DNA of 36,265 nt from Candidatus Omnitrophota bacterium (GTDB taxonomy: Bacteria > Omnitrophota > Gorgyraeia > Zapsychrales > JANLHA01): contig JAGLHE010000079.1 in NCBI GenBank assembly GCA_023143685.1, positions 1-36,265 on the forward strand, read 5' to 3'. Made by a program: the position numbers and the translations under genes. Within the stretch, counting starts at the first letter, position 1. The number at the start of each line of letters is the position of its first letter. Under the pieces are notes generated by a model. It did not search any database. It saw nothing but the letters and a program-made list of their open reading frames with translations, and was not told the DNA's origin. This document shows positions 16,458-24,163 of this stretch, piece by piece.

Positions 16458-18041
16458 CTACACTTTAATCAATTTCACAAACAAGACATCTTTGGTTGCC
16501 TTGATTTTTTCAACGACCTCTTCGGGCACCTCATTGTCAACATTCACAACACTGATCGCCAACCCCCCCGGCGTTTCACGGCCAAAGGTGATCCCTGCGA
16601 TATTAATATCCGCATCTGCCAAAACCGTCCCGACAGCCCCAACGATACCCGGCTTGTCATTATTGTTAATAAAAATCATGTATCCGTCAGGAGTGGCTTC
16701 CACATAAACATTATTAACCTTAACTATTCTCGGCTGGTTGTTTCCTGACAACGTTCCCCATACTGTAAATGTTTCCTTATCGGTTACAATTTCAGCGCTG
16801 ACCAAATTAACAAATTCAGCCTCTTTATTCGACTGAATTTCCTCGACATTAATGCCGCGGCCTTTGGCTACTTCAAGCGCGTTGACCGCGTTAATCGTAT
16901 CCCCGAGAATCGGATGCAGCAGTCCATTGACCAACGACATCGTCACAGGCGCGACCTTATGTTTTGTAACAATACCGTTGTAAATGATCTTGATTTCCTT
17001 AACACCACCGTTAAGAAGCTGGCCGGAAAATCTCCCCATCCGCTCGGCTAAATCAATATATGGAGCTAAAACTTTATACGCTTGCGCGCTGACCGACGGA
17101 AAGTTTGCCGCATTAACAATCCCTTTACCTTGCAGAGCATTCGCAACCGCATGCGCTATTTCGATCGCCACATTAATCTGCGCTTCCGAAGTAGACGCTC
17201 CAAGATGCGGAGTTGTCACACAATTATCAAACTTTAAAAGCGGCGAGCCTGGATCAACCGGTTCTTTTTCATAAACATCCAAAGCACAACCCGCGATACG
17301 ATCATCTTCCAATGCTTTAACCAACGCGGCTTCATCAATTATTCCTCCACGGGCGCAATTGATAAGACGCACAGTTTTCTTCATCATGTTGATCTCTTTT
17401 TCCCCGATAAGGCCCTTCGTCTCCGCAGTCTTCGGGATATGAATCGTAATATAATCTGATCCCTTAAAAAGTGTTTCTAATTCAACGACCTCGACCCCTT
17501 TTTCTTTTGCGACTTCAACAGAAAGATATGGATCATACGCAATAATTTTCATGCCAAACGATTTGGCGAACCCCGCCACCGTGGATCCGATCCGGCCCAA
17601 ACCGATAACCCCCAAGGTTTTGCCATATAGCTCTACCCCGCCATATTTTGACCGGTCCCATCGCCCTTCTTTCATGGAAGAATATGCTTGTGCTGTGTTG
17701 CGTGACAAAGCTAAAATCAACGCCATGGTTTGCTCTGCGGTTGACGTGGTGTTGCCCGCCGGGGTATTCATCGCCACAACGCCTTTTTTCGTGGCTGCCT
17801 TAATATCCACATTATCTAACCCTACGCCAGCCCGTCCAATAACTTTCAAATTATCCGCGGCTTCCAAAATTTCTTCTGTTACTTTTGTGCCGCTACGGAT
17901 AATCAGGCCATCGTAATCCTTAATAATTTTTTTAAGCTCATCCGGGGCCATGCCAAATTTACAATCGACCTGAAACCCGTCGATCGCCTCTAATATTTCA
18001 ACCCCTTCTTTTGCTAATTTATCACTAATTAAAATTTTCAT
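16458..18041 (-). CDS. serA: D-3-phosphoglycerate dehydrogenase
   Basis: This NAD-dependent enzyme oxidises 3-phosphoglycerate, the first step of serine synthesis. Starting at the ATG at 18041 it is 527 aa, the long form with catalytic/NAD domains (1-310), an intervening ASB domain (about 320-450) and a C-terminal ACT domain (about 455-527) for serine sensing. The Rossmann motif GLGRIG is at 147-152, the catalytic Arg is in NCARGGIIDEAAL (R231), Glu is in DVYEKEP (E260), and His is in TTPHLGAS (H279). The longer frame upstream overlaps the previous gene and was not used; GGGGAAG precedes the chosen ATG. It is paired with an aminotransferase gene 19 bases upstream. Confidence 0.96.
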   Translation of the reverse strand: MKILISDKLAKEGVEILEAIDGFQVDCKFGMAPDELKKIIKDYDGLIIRSGTKVTEEILEAADNLKVIGRAGVGLDNVDIKAATKKGVVAMNTPAGNTTSTAEQTMALILALSRNTAQAYSSMKEGRWDRSKYGGVELYGKTLGVIGLGRIGSTVAGFAKSFGMKIIAYDPYLSVEVAKEKGVEVVELETLFKGSDYITIHIPKTAETKGLIGEKEINMMKKTVRLINCARGGIIDEAALVKALEDDRIAGCALDVYEKEPVDPGSPLLKFDNCVTTPHLGASTSEAQINVAIEIAHAVANALQGKGIVNAANFPSVSAQAYKVLAPYIDLAERMGRFSGQLLNGGVKEIKIIYNGIVTKHKVAPVTMSLVNGLLHPILGDTINAVNALEVAKGRGINVEEIQSNKEAEFVNLVSAEIVTDKETFTVWGTLSGNNQPRIVKVNNVYVEATPDGYMIFINNNDKPGIVGAVGTVLADADINIAGITFGRETPGGLAISVVNVDNEVPEEVVEKIKATKDVLFVKLIKV

Positions 18042-18060
18042 AATTTCACTTCCCCATAGG

Positions 18061-19200
18061 TTAACTATTAAAAACCGCTTGAGCTGATGCCACGCCAGAG
18101 CCAAGGGTAAAATCATATCCTGATTCGTTTAATGCCTTCTCCAAACAGGCAATCCCGGTCAACATATCATACTCGTCTAAACATCCCATGTGCGCAATTC
18201 GGACAATTTTTCCTTTAAGCTGCGCTTGTCCGCCGGCCATTGTAATTCCATAAGTATCTCGCATCAACTTCACGAGTTTGCCGCCGTCGACTGAGTCAGG
18301 AACATTGATCGCTGTCAATGCATTTGAGATGCAGGAATCGTCCGCGAAAAGACTCAAACCTAACGCTTTCGCCGCTGCGCGTGTTGCTTTTGCTAAACGC
18401 TCGTAATGTTTAAAAAGGTTTTCGATTCCATCTTCCTTAATAAGCCGTAAGCTTTCTGTCAAGGCAATCACAATCCCGATCGCCGGCGTAAACGGTGTAT
18501 CTGTTTTTTCAGCGGCCTTCTTGTATTTTTTTAAATCAAAATAATAACTCGAACATTTCGAGCTTTCCATCAACGCCGCTGCTTTATCACTTACTGAAAC
18601 AAACGCCACCCCCGGAGGCAACATCAACCCTTTATGCGAACCCGACGCTACCGCATCCACAGACCAATTGTCTACCTGAAGGTCAGTCACACCCAGGCCG
18701 CTAACCGCATCAACAACAAGGATCGCGTCGGTTTCTTTAATGACTTTCCCAAGGGCTTCAATATCAGCAGTTACCCCTGTTGAAGTTTCCGTTAACGTAA
18801 CATAAACCGCTTTTATATCTTTATTTTCATCCAACAACTTTTTAATAACAACCGGATCAACTGAATGTCCCCACTCAACATCCACGACCGTTGTTTCAAT
18901 ACCATAAGCCTCGCACAACTCTGTCCAGCGTTCGCCAAATTTTCCACCTTCAACCGTAATGGCCTTGTCCCCGGGAGAAAGGAAACTACAGACACTCGCC
19001 TCCATCGCCCCTGTCCCCGAAGACGCTATAACATAAACGTCATTTTTTGTTTGAAAAACATACTTCAGACCCTCAACCGCTTCTTTCAAATAATCTTGAA
19101 ACTGTGGAGTACGATGATGAATAATCGGCTTGCCCAAGACTTCACAGATGCTTGGAGGAACCTGAGTCGGCCCTGGTGTTAACAACAGGTTTCTTTTCAT
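18061..19200 (-). CDS. Class V aminotransferase, probable serine-pathway transaminase
   Basis: This PLP enzyme of the alanine/serine-glyoxylate aminotransferase family is 379 aa. It shows TPGPTQVPPSI at the N-terminus, SGTGAMEAS for phosphate binding, the PLP-ring Asp in LVVDAVSGLG (D164) and the Schiff-base lysine in ASGSHKGLMLPPG (K190). It ends 19 bases before serA and has AAAGGAT upstream of its ATG. The pairing suggests that it transaminates 3-phosphohydroxypyruvate in place of a classical SerC, as proposed for related archaeal and bacterial enzymes. Alternatives are alanine-glyoxylate or serine-glyoxylate aminotransferase. Fold and PLP role are certain from the motifs; the substrate is inferred. 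Confidence 0.88.
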   Translation of the reverse strand: MKRNLLLTPGPTQVPPSICEVLGKPIIHHRTPQFQDYLKEAVEGLKYVFQTKNDVYVIASSGTGAMEASVCSFLSPGDKAITVEGGKFGERWTELCEAYGIETTVVDVEWGHSVDPVVIKKLLDENKDIKAVYVTLTETSTGVTADIEALGKVIKETDAILVVDAVSGLGVTDLQVDNWSVDAVASGSHKGLMLPPGVAFVSVSDKAAALMESSKCSSYYFDLKKYKKAAEKTDTPFTPAIGIVIALTESLRLIKEDGIENLFKHYERLAKATRAAAKALGLSLFADDSCISNALTAINVPDSVDGGKLVKLMRDTYGITMAGGQAQLKGKIVRIAHMGCLDEYDMLTGIACLEKALNESGYDFTLGSGVASAQAVFNS

Positions 19201-19244
19201 ATCAGAAATCCTTTCTGTATATATCTCAAAAAAACACTCTAAAA

Positions 19245-19838
19245 CTATGAATTCAAAACTTCGTCTACCAACCCGTATTCTTTAGCTTCGGGTGAAGACA
19301 TAAAGAAATCACGGTCGGAGTCTTCAACAATTTTCTCAATGGGCTGTCCTGTATGATTCGCTAAAATCTTATTCAGCTCTTCTTTCATGCGAAGGATCTC
19401 CTGAGCTTGAATTGAAATATCACTCGCGGCACCCTGGGCTCCTCCCCATGGCTGATGAATCATAATCCGTGAATACGGCAAGGCATACCGCTTCCCTTTT
19501 GTTCCCGCGGCCAGAAGCACAGCGCCCATGCTTGCTGCCTGCCCGATACAGTACGTACAAACATCGGGCTTAATATACTGGATCGTATCGTATATTGCTA
19601 ATCCTGCTGTCACAGAACCGCCCGGAGAATTCACATAAATATGAATATCCTTCTTGGCGTCCTCGCTCTGCAAAAACAATAACTGAGCAATAATCAAATT
19701 CGCGACATTATCATCAATTGCCGTACCAATAAAAATAATCCGGTCTTTCAACAATCGGGAATAAATATCATAAGCACGCTCACCGTGTCCTGACTTTTCA
19801 ACAACCATCGGGACGAGAGTTTGGGATTTAGTATCCAT
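19245..19838 (-). CDS. clpP: ATP-dependent Clp protease proteolytic subunit
   Basis: ClpP is the serine protease barrel that degrades proteins unfolded by ClpX or ClpA. The 197-aa protein has the full triad: Ser103 in GQAASMGAV, His128 in [10 protein letters not shown] and Asp177 in DSDRDFFMS. It also has the strand [26 protein letters not shown] precedes the ATG. It follows tig by 38 bases, the usual tig-clpP order. The normally next clpX is replaced by the aminotransferase gene, so the ATPase partner must be encoded elsewhere. Confidence 0.97.
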   Translation of the reverse strand: MDTKSQTLVPMVVEKSGHGERAYDIYSRLLKDRIIFIGTAIDDNVANLIIAQLLFLQSEDAKKDIHIYVNSPGGSVTAGLAIYDTIQYIKPDVCTYCIGQAASMGAVLLAAGTKGKRYALPYSRIMIHQPWGGAQGAASDISIQAQEILRMKEELNKILANHTGQPIEKIVEDSDRDFFMSSPEAKEYGLVDEVLNS

Positions 19839-19876
19839 GAGATAACTCCTTTATAGTTAACAGATTGATCGATCGT

Positions 19877-20770
19877 TTATTTTCCTTCTTTCCATTCAGC
19901 TTCTTTCATCAAGAACTCCATAACCTTCGCCGGCAAATTTTCGCCCTGGCCGACGGTGATGTTTTCCAGCTCGGCAATCTTATCGAAAACCAAATAAACC
20001 TTAACATCTTTTTCAACCGTCTTCTGGAGATCTTTACGAATCTCCTCTTCACGCTTCTTAATATCCTCTTCCGGAACCCCTTGTGACTGCAAACGATTCT
20101 TAGTGTCAGCCACGCGATGCTCTAACTGCTTTTTCACAAGGCCTTGAGGCACAGACAACTTTGACTCTTTCAATAAAGCATTCACAATCTGATCTTCGAT
20201 ATCCGCGCGGTTCTGCCGATCTTTATCAATTTCCATCTGTCGCACTAAAGATTGCTTAAAAGCATCAAGGCTTGGGTATCCTAACCCGTGGGCAAAGGCG
20301 TCATCAATTTCCACGTCCTTATCAGCACCCTGACTTTTCTTAAAATAGTCTAAAGTTTTTTGTACTTCCTCATCTGTAACTTGAGAATCTTTTCGTTTAA
20401 CAGTAACACCTTTATACTTATTGATCTTCACATCCGGCTTGATATCAATATGAGCCGTAAAAGTAATTGCCCCATCCTTAAAATCAACATCCTGGATCTC
20501 CGGCAAATCTAACGGCAACAAAGATTCTTGCTCAATCCCTTCCTGATAAACTTCCGGAATAATTTTCTTAATCGTCTCTTCCTTGGCAAGAGCTCCATGT
20601 TCGGCTTCCAGGACACTACGAGGCACTTTTCCTTTACGGAACCCCCTGACCTTGGCAACTTTCCCAAGCTCTTTATATACCTCTTCCATTTTTTGAACTA
20701 CACGATCTTTAGGAACTTCAAATTTAAGCTCTCTTTTTAATGCATCAATTTTCTTTACCGCAACTTTCAT
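19877..20770 (-). CDS. tig: Trigger factor without the FKBP-type PPIase domain
   Basis: Trigger factor is the ribosome-bound chaperone for nascent chains. The N-terminal domain is standard and contains the ribosome-docking signature GFRKGKVP at 43-50. The protein is only 297 aa, whereas the family is usually 430-480 aa. After the domain-linker segment YKGVTVKRKDSQVTDEEVQK, where the prolyl isomerase domain normally follows, the sequence goes within about 20 residues to EIDDAFAHGLGYPSLDAFKQ, the start of the C-terminal SurA-like chaperone arm. The FKBP domain (about 100 residues) is therefore absent, with frame and both flanks intact. GGAGAAGG precedes the ATG, and clpP follows directly. Confidence 0.92.
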   Translation of the reverse strand: MKVAVKKIDALKRELKFEVPKDRVVQKMEEVYKELGKVAKVRGFRKGKVPRSVLEAEHGALAKEETIKKIIPEVYQEGIEQESLLPLDLPEIQDVDFKDGAITFTAHIDIKPDVKINKYKGVTVKRKDSQVTDEEVQKTLDYFKKSQGADKDVEIDDAFAHGLGYPSLDAFKQSLVRQMEIDKDRQNRADIEDQIVNALLKESKLSVPQGLVKKQLEHRVADTKNRLQSQGVPEEDIKKREEEIRKDLQKTVEKDVKVYLVFDKIAELENITVGQGENLPAKVMEFLMKEAEWKEGK

Positions 20771-20799
20771 TTTAACCCTTCTCCTTCTTAATCATAATC

Positions 20800-20861
20800 G
20801 CTATCAGCTTTAAAAATTCAATTTCCAGATGACTGATAGCTTATAGTAAAAATACTGGAAA
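20800..20861. other. Interlocking palindromes upstream of tig
   Basis: GCTATCAG (20800-20807) pairs with CTGATAGC (20833-20840), and TTTCCAG (20822-20828) pairs with CTGGAAA (20855-20861). The two inverted repeats interlock, so the RNA forms would be mutually exclusive or pseudoknotted. This gap of about 212 bases between lptB and tig also holds a family A repeat; no clear promoter was identified in it. Confidence 0.5.
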
Positions 20862-20895
20862 CTGTTTTTGTTTGATACTTCTTTGAATTTACTTA

Positions 20896-20986
20896 GATCC
20901 CTCCGGCTTCCCTCGCAAGCCGTTCGGGATAAATGAGCATTTATCAGTTATGTCGGTTACGCCTCCATAACTGATGTGCTCATTTA
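20896..20986 (-). repeat. Family A short interspersed hairpin element, copy 2
   Basis: This copy has the same layout as 665-747. It contains an ATCCC/GGGAT stem enclosing CGGCTT/AAGCCG, then a second stem pairing ATCAGTTATG (20943-20952) with CATAACTGAT (20966-20975), extended by TGAGCA/TGCTCA. Compared with copy 1, the base pair next to AGTT is swapped on both sides (G-C to C-G). Its TAAATGAGCAC border supplies the lptB stop codon TAA (20984-20986). Confidence 0.75.
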
Positions 20987-21712
20987 CATTCGAAACGACT
21001 CACCCAGATAAATTTCTTTCGCCTTAGGATCATTAATCAAATCATCAGCTGTCCCTGCAATTAAAACACTTCCATCCGCGACCAAATACGCCCTGTCAGT
21101 AATTGCCAATGTCTCGCGCACATTATGATCCGTCAATAAAATCCCTAAACCTCTTTGCTTAAGATCTTTAATAATCTCCTGCGCCTCCGCGACCACAATA
21201 GGATCGATCCCTGAAAAGGGTTCGTCCAAAAGCAAAAAGGAAGGATTCGTAACCAGGGCACGCGTAATTTCTAAACGCCGGCGTTCGCCCCCTGACAACG
21301 TATAAGCTTTACTTTTAGCTAAATGAGCAATATTAAGTTCTTCTAAAAGAGAATTTAAACGCTTACGTCTTTCTCGAGGACCAATATTCAAGGTCTCCAG
21401 GATAGCCATAATATTTTGCTCAACTGTCAGTTTGCGAAAAATCGATGACTCCTGCGCAAGATACCCCATTCCTAATCGGCATCGGCCATGAATCGGCTTC
21501 CGGGTAATATCCATCTGGTCAAAATAAATTTCACCCTCATCAGGTGCAATAATGCCGACAATCATATAAAATGACGTGGTCTTGCCTGCCCCGTTCGGCC
21601 CGAGAATTCCGACGACCTCGGATCGTCCGACATTAATACTCAAGTTATTAACGACCCTTCGGCCACCATAACTTTTACTTAAACCACGTGTTTCTAAAAG
21701 ATTTAATGCCAT
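20984..21712 (-). CDS. lptB: LPS export ABC transporter ATPase LptB
   Basis: LptB powers extraction of LPS from the inner membrane with LptF/G. The 242-aa ABC ATPase has Walker A GPNGAGKT at 38-45, the LptB-typical SFYMIVGIIAPDEGEI, the Q-loop region GYLAQESSIFRKLTVEQN, signature LSGGERRR and Walker B FLLLDEPFSGIDPIVV. The H-loop is LLTDHNVRET. These match LptB more closely than branched-chain amino acid LivF/LivG ATPases. It follows the LptC-LptA fusion gene, as expected for an lpt cluster. Its stop codon is the first triplet of the downstream family A element. Confidence 0.96.
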   Translation of the reverse strand: MALNLLETRGLSKSYGGRRVVNNLSINVGRSEVVGILGPNGAGKTTSFYMIVGIIAPDEGEIYFDQMDITRKPIHGRCRLGMGYLAQESSIFRKLTVEQNIMAILETLNIGPRERRKRLNSLLEELNIAHLAKSKAYTLSGGERRRLEITRALVTNPSFLLLDEPFSGIDPIVVAEAQEIIKDLKQRGLGILLTDHNVRETLAITDRAYLVADGSVLIAGTADDLINDPKAKEIYLGESFRM

Positions 21713-21718
21713 AATTTT

Positions 21719-21756
21719 AAATAAACTCGCTTGATATTTCTGATTGCTCGCAACTA
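21719..21756 (-). repeat. Family B interspersed repeat, half copy
   Basis: On the minus strand ATAGTTGCGAGCAATCAGAA through AAGCGAGTTTATTT matches the right half of family B at 12268-12304. The inverted-repeat half is missing. The element's TAG is used as the stop codon of the LptC-LptA gene (21754-21756). Confidence 0.8.
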
Positions 21757-22578
21757 TTCCTTAACCGAAGACGAAAGACTTCCTTCTCCTTCTGTAACAA
21801 AAATCATTTTAGGACGCCCTGATAATGTCACCTTTTGTGTGACAGCATCATAGACGGCCCGCGCTGAAAACGTCTGATTGTCCCCCCGGGTAACAACAAC
21901 ATTTCCAATACAAATTAATTCTTTAATCTTCTGTGACTCCCCGTCAAAATAAACTTCCATACGATCCGCTTTTAGCATAGTATCCGATTGAACAGCTACT
22001 ACATTTTCGCGCAAAACAGCAATATTATTCATTTGATCAATTTCCAAAGGGCCATCACACGTAATCGTAACAATCTTTCCATCTTTATTTTCCGATTCTG
22101 TGTTCACCTTTACGGTCACATCCCTTTTCATCTCAGCCGTTTGCAACCCCGGACTCGCCCTAAGCCCTGTCCCGGTTGCCGTAATACCATTATCAGTTAA
22201 TGTCACAATATCATCTGTTGTAACGAGATCGTCGCCTTTTTTCCAATCAAGAGAATCCGTTGTCAGCCGGCTTCCTGTTTCGGAAGTAATCACAACATCT
22301 TCTTTAAGATAAATATCTCCGCTCGCCTTGTTCAAAATGCCTGTCCGGGCCTTGAGGTTAACATCATCCTCTCTGTATTGGTTTGCATCAACATTAGAAA
22401 TAACAATCGTATCCCCTGCAATATCCGCAGTGTCCCCTTTAACATCCCAGGACTTCTCTCCGTTATCATCATATCCTTCCAAATCAAAACCTTCAAATTG
22501 CTGAGGGATATCCTGCGCATAAACAGGAACAACTCCTAATAATAAAAACCCTAAAATAATAGTAATTAAATATTTCAT
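21754..22578 (-). CDS. LptC-LptA fusion protein for LPS transport
   Basis: The 274-aa periplasmic protein has a signal peptide (1-21, cut near VYAQD). An N-terminal LptC-like segment follows (FEGFDLEGYDDNGEKSWDVK, then a run of short beta repeats). A C-terminal OstA/LptA beta-jellyroll has the typical phrases GPLEIDQMNNIAVLRENVVA, LKADRMEVYFD, IKELICIGNVVV and ARAVYDAVTQKVTLSG. LptC and LptA normally are two proteins forming successive parts of the bridge that carries LPS across the periplasm; here one chain seems to do both. It lies between kdsC (12 bases upstream) and lptB. The stop codon lies in a half copy of family B, so the original C-terminus may have been altered. Confidence 0.82.
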   Translation of the reverse strand: MKYLITIILGFLLLGVVPVYAQDIPQQFEGFDLEGYDDNGEKSWDVKGDTADIAGDTIVISNVDANQYREDDVNLKARTGILNKASGDIYLKEDVVITSETGSRLTTDSLDWKKGDDLVTTDDIVTLTDNGITATGTGLRASPGLQTAEMKRDVTVKVNTESENKDGKIVTITCDGPLEIDQMNNIAVLRENVVAVQSDTMLKADRMEVYFDGESQKIKELICIGNVVVTRGDNQTFSARAVYDAVTQKVTLSGRPKMIFVTEGEGSLSSSVKE

Positions 22579-22590
22579 AAAAATTTGTTT

Positions 22591-23103
22591 TTATATATAA
22601 GTAGCAATAATTTTACGCCACAGGCCTTTTTTCTTTAAAATCAATTCAACAACCTCTCGCACAGCCCCTTGTCCTCCCTTTTTTCGAGTGACATAATCTG
22701 CATGACGTTTTAATTCAGGAGCCGCATTTTTAACAGCGACCGCGAAACCAACTCGCTTTAACACCGGCAAATCCGGCAGATCATCGCCGACAAAACAAAC
22801 TTCATCCTCTTTCACCTTAAGTTCCTTTAAAATTTTTTTATATGTACCCATCTTCGGGTAGGCGTCTTGATATATTTTTGTAATTTTTAAATCTTTCATA
22901 CGCGTTGTTACAGCAGGAGCTGAGCGGGCAGACAAAATCGCAGTTTTCAACCCCATCTTTTGAAAGAGCACAAGCCCATATCCGTCCTGCACATTAAAAA
23001 CTTTAATCTCTTTTCCGTCGCCGTCATAGATAATCTTGCCGTCCGTTAAAACACCATCTACGTCCATGACAAGTAATTTAATTTTTTTTATCTTATTAAT
23101 CAT
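22591..23103 (-). CDS. kdsC: 3-deoxy-D-manno-octulosonate 8-phosphate phosphatase
   Basis: This HAD-superfamily phosphatase removes the phosphate from Kdo-8-P. The 170-aa length is typical of the cap-less tetrameric KdsC. Motif I is MDVDGVLTDG with D14 and D16, motif II is SARSA, and the loop-4 acidic motif is FVGDDLPDLPVL. QDGYGLVLF and KGGQGAVREVVE are family marks. It sits between kdsD and the lptC-lptA gene. No ribosome binding site is evident. The 53-base gap to kdsD is largely occupied by a family C repeat. Confidence 0.95.
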   Translation of the reverse strand: MINKIKKIKLLVMDVDGVLTDGKIIYDGDGKEIKVFNVQDGYGLVLFQKMGLKTAILSARSAPAVTTRMKDLKITKIYQDAYPKMGTYKKILKELKVKEDEVCFVGDDLPDLPVLKRVGFAVAVKNAAPELKRHADYVTRKKGGQGAVREVVELILKKKGLWRKIIATYI

Positions 23104-23111
23104 TCGTTTAT

Positions 23112-23152
23112 TTTTCGCGTAGTTTAGCGTAAAGTTTCGCGTGGTTTAGCGC
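23112..23152 (-). repeat. Family C iterated CGCKAAAC repeat, copy 1
   Basis: The minus strand carries four short units, CGCTAAAC, CGCGAAAC, CGCTAAAC and CGCGAAA, spaced by two to four bases. The same four-unit layout with the same spacing occurs at 29895-29940. It fills most of the kdsD-kdsC gap. Confidence 0.8.
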
Positions 23153-23156
23153 TATA

Positions 23157-24116
23157 TTAAAATAGCCCCGCTTTTAATAAATCCTGTATATCGAGTAAAC
23201 CGCAGGATTTTCCCTTATCATCCACAACCGGCAATTCATCAATCTTCTTTTCTTTCAATAACGCAAATGCTTCAACCGCTAATTTATCTTTAACAATCGC
23301 GGCTGGATTTTTTGTCATCACCGAATCCACTTTTCGCATCAACAAACCCTTGTCCTCTTCAATATGCCGGCGCAAATCACCGTCTGTAAAAATCCCGATC
23401 AACTTTCCCTTTGGATCAACGACACAAGCAGAACCACAACGCACCTTTGTCGTGGCCAACAAGACATCTTTGACTAACATTGTTTTTTTCACTCGCGGAT
23501 AATTATTACCTTTTCGCATAATATCGTCAACCTTAAGCAATAGCCTCCGCCCCAAAGATCCTCCTGGATGATAAAAAGCAAAATCTTCTTTTTTAAATCC
23601 ACGACGAACAATCAAACAAGCAGCCAACGCATCTCCCATGACAAGGGTTGCGGTCGTAGATGCCATAGGAGCCAACCCCAAAGGACAGCCTTCCTTTTCT
23701 ACGCCAACATCCAGAACGACATCGCTATACTTCGCTAAATTTGACTTCTTATTGCCTGTTATCGCTATTGTCCTGGACCCTATCTTTTTCAATAAAGGGA
23801 TCAACCTCGTCGTTTCTTCTGTCTCACCACTGCTTGAAATTACAATAAGCACATCATTGCGCGTCACTTGCCCCAAATCACCATGCACCGCCTCAGCACT
23901 GTGCATAAAAATACTCGGAGTTCCTGTTGATGATAATGTTGCCGCGATCTTACGCCCGATGATCCCTGTTTTCCCCATGCCTGTCACGATCAGGCGGCCA
24001 GAACATTTGGCAATAACATCAACTGCTTTGACAAAATTTTTATCCAGCTTTTTTGTCAAACCCTCAATTGCCTTGGCTTCGATATTTATAACCTCTCGTG
24101 CTTTTTTTAGACTCAT
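23157..24116 (-). CDS. kdsD: Arabinose-5-phosphate isomerase (Kdo pathway)
   Basis: This enzyme interconverts ribulose 5-phosphate and arabinose 5-phosphate, the first step of Kdo synthesis. The protein is 319 aa from the ATG at 24116. It has an SIS domain (about 30-165) with SGRLIVTGMGKTGIIGRK and the sugar-phosphate loop VISSSGETEETTRL, then HPGGSLGRRLL and a pair of CBS domains (about 195-319), the usual KdsD build. The ATG at 24116 is preferred since AGGA lies upstream; a GTG at 24161 would add 15 residues not typical of the family. It stands between kdsA and kdsC, so the Kdo module is complete from kdsD to kdsB. Confidence 0.95.
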   Translation of the reverse strand: MSLKKAREVINIEAKAIEGLTKKLDKNFVKAVDVIAKCSGRLIVTGMGKTGIIGRKIAATLSSTGTPSIFMHSAEAVHGDLGQVTRNDVLIVISSSGETEETTRLIPLLKKIGSRTIAITGNKKSNLAKYSDVVLDVGVEKEGCPLGLAPMASTTATLVMGDALAACLIVRRGFKKEDFAFYHPGGSLGRRLLLKVDDIMRKGNNYPRVKKTMLVKDVLLATTKVRCGSACVVDPKGKLIGIFTDGDLRRHIEEDKGLLMRKVDSVMTKNPAAIVKDKLAVEAFALLKEKKIDELPVVDDKGKSCGLLDIQDLLKAGLF

Positions 24117-24163
24117 ATTGTTGGTTCCTGTTAAACGCTGATGAGCACTGATAGCGCCCACGA

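Noticed and set aside
18042-18116. N-terminal extension of serA to 552 aa
   Set aside because: It overlaps the end of the aminotransferase gene, lacks family similarity, and a ribosome binding site supports the ATG at 18041.
23104-23156. CRISPR-like array in the kdsD-kdsC gap
   Set aside because: Units are only eight bases with spacers of two to four bases, and no cas gene is present; it is a short tandem motif array.
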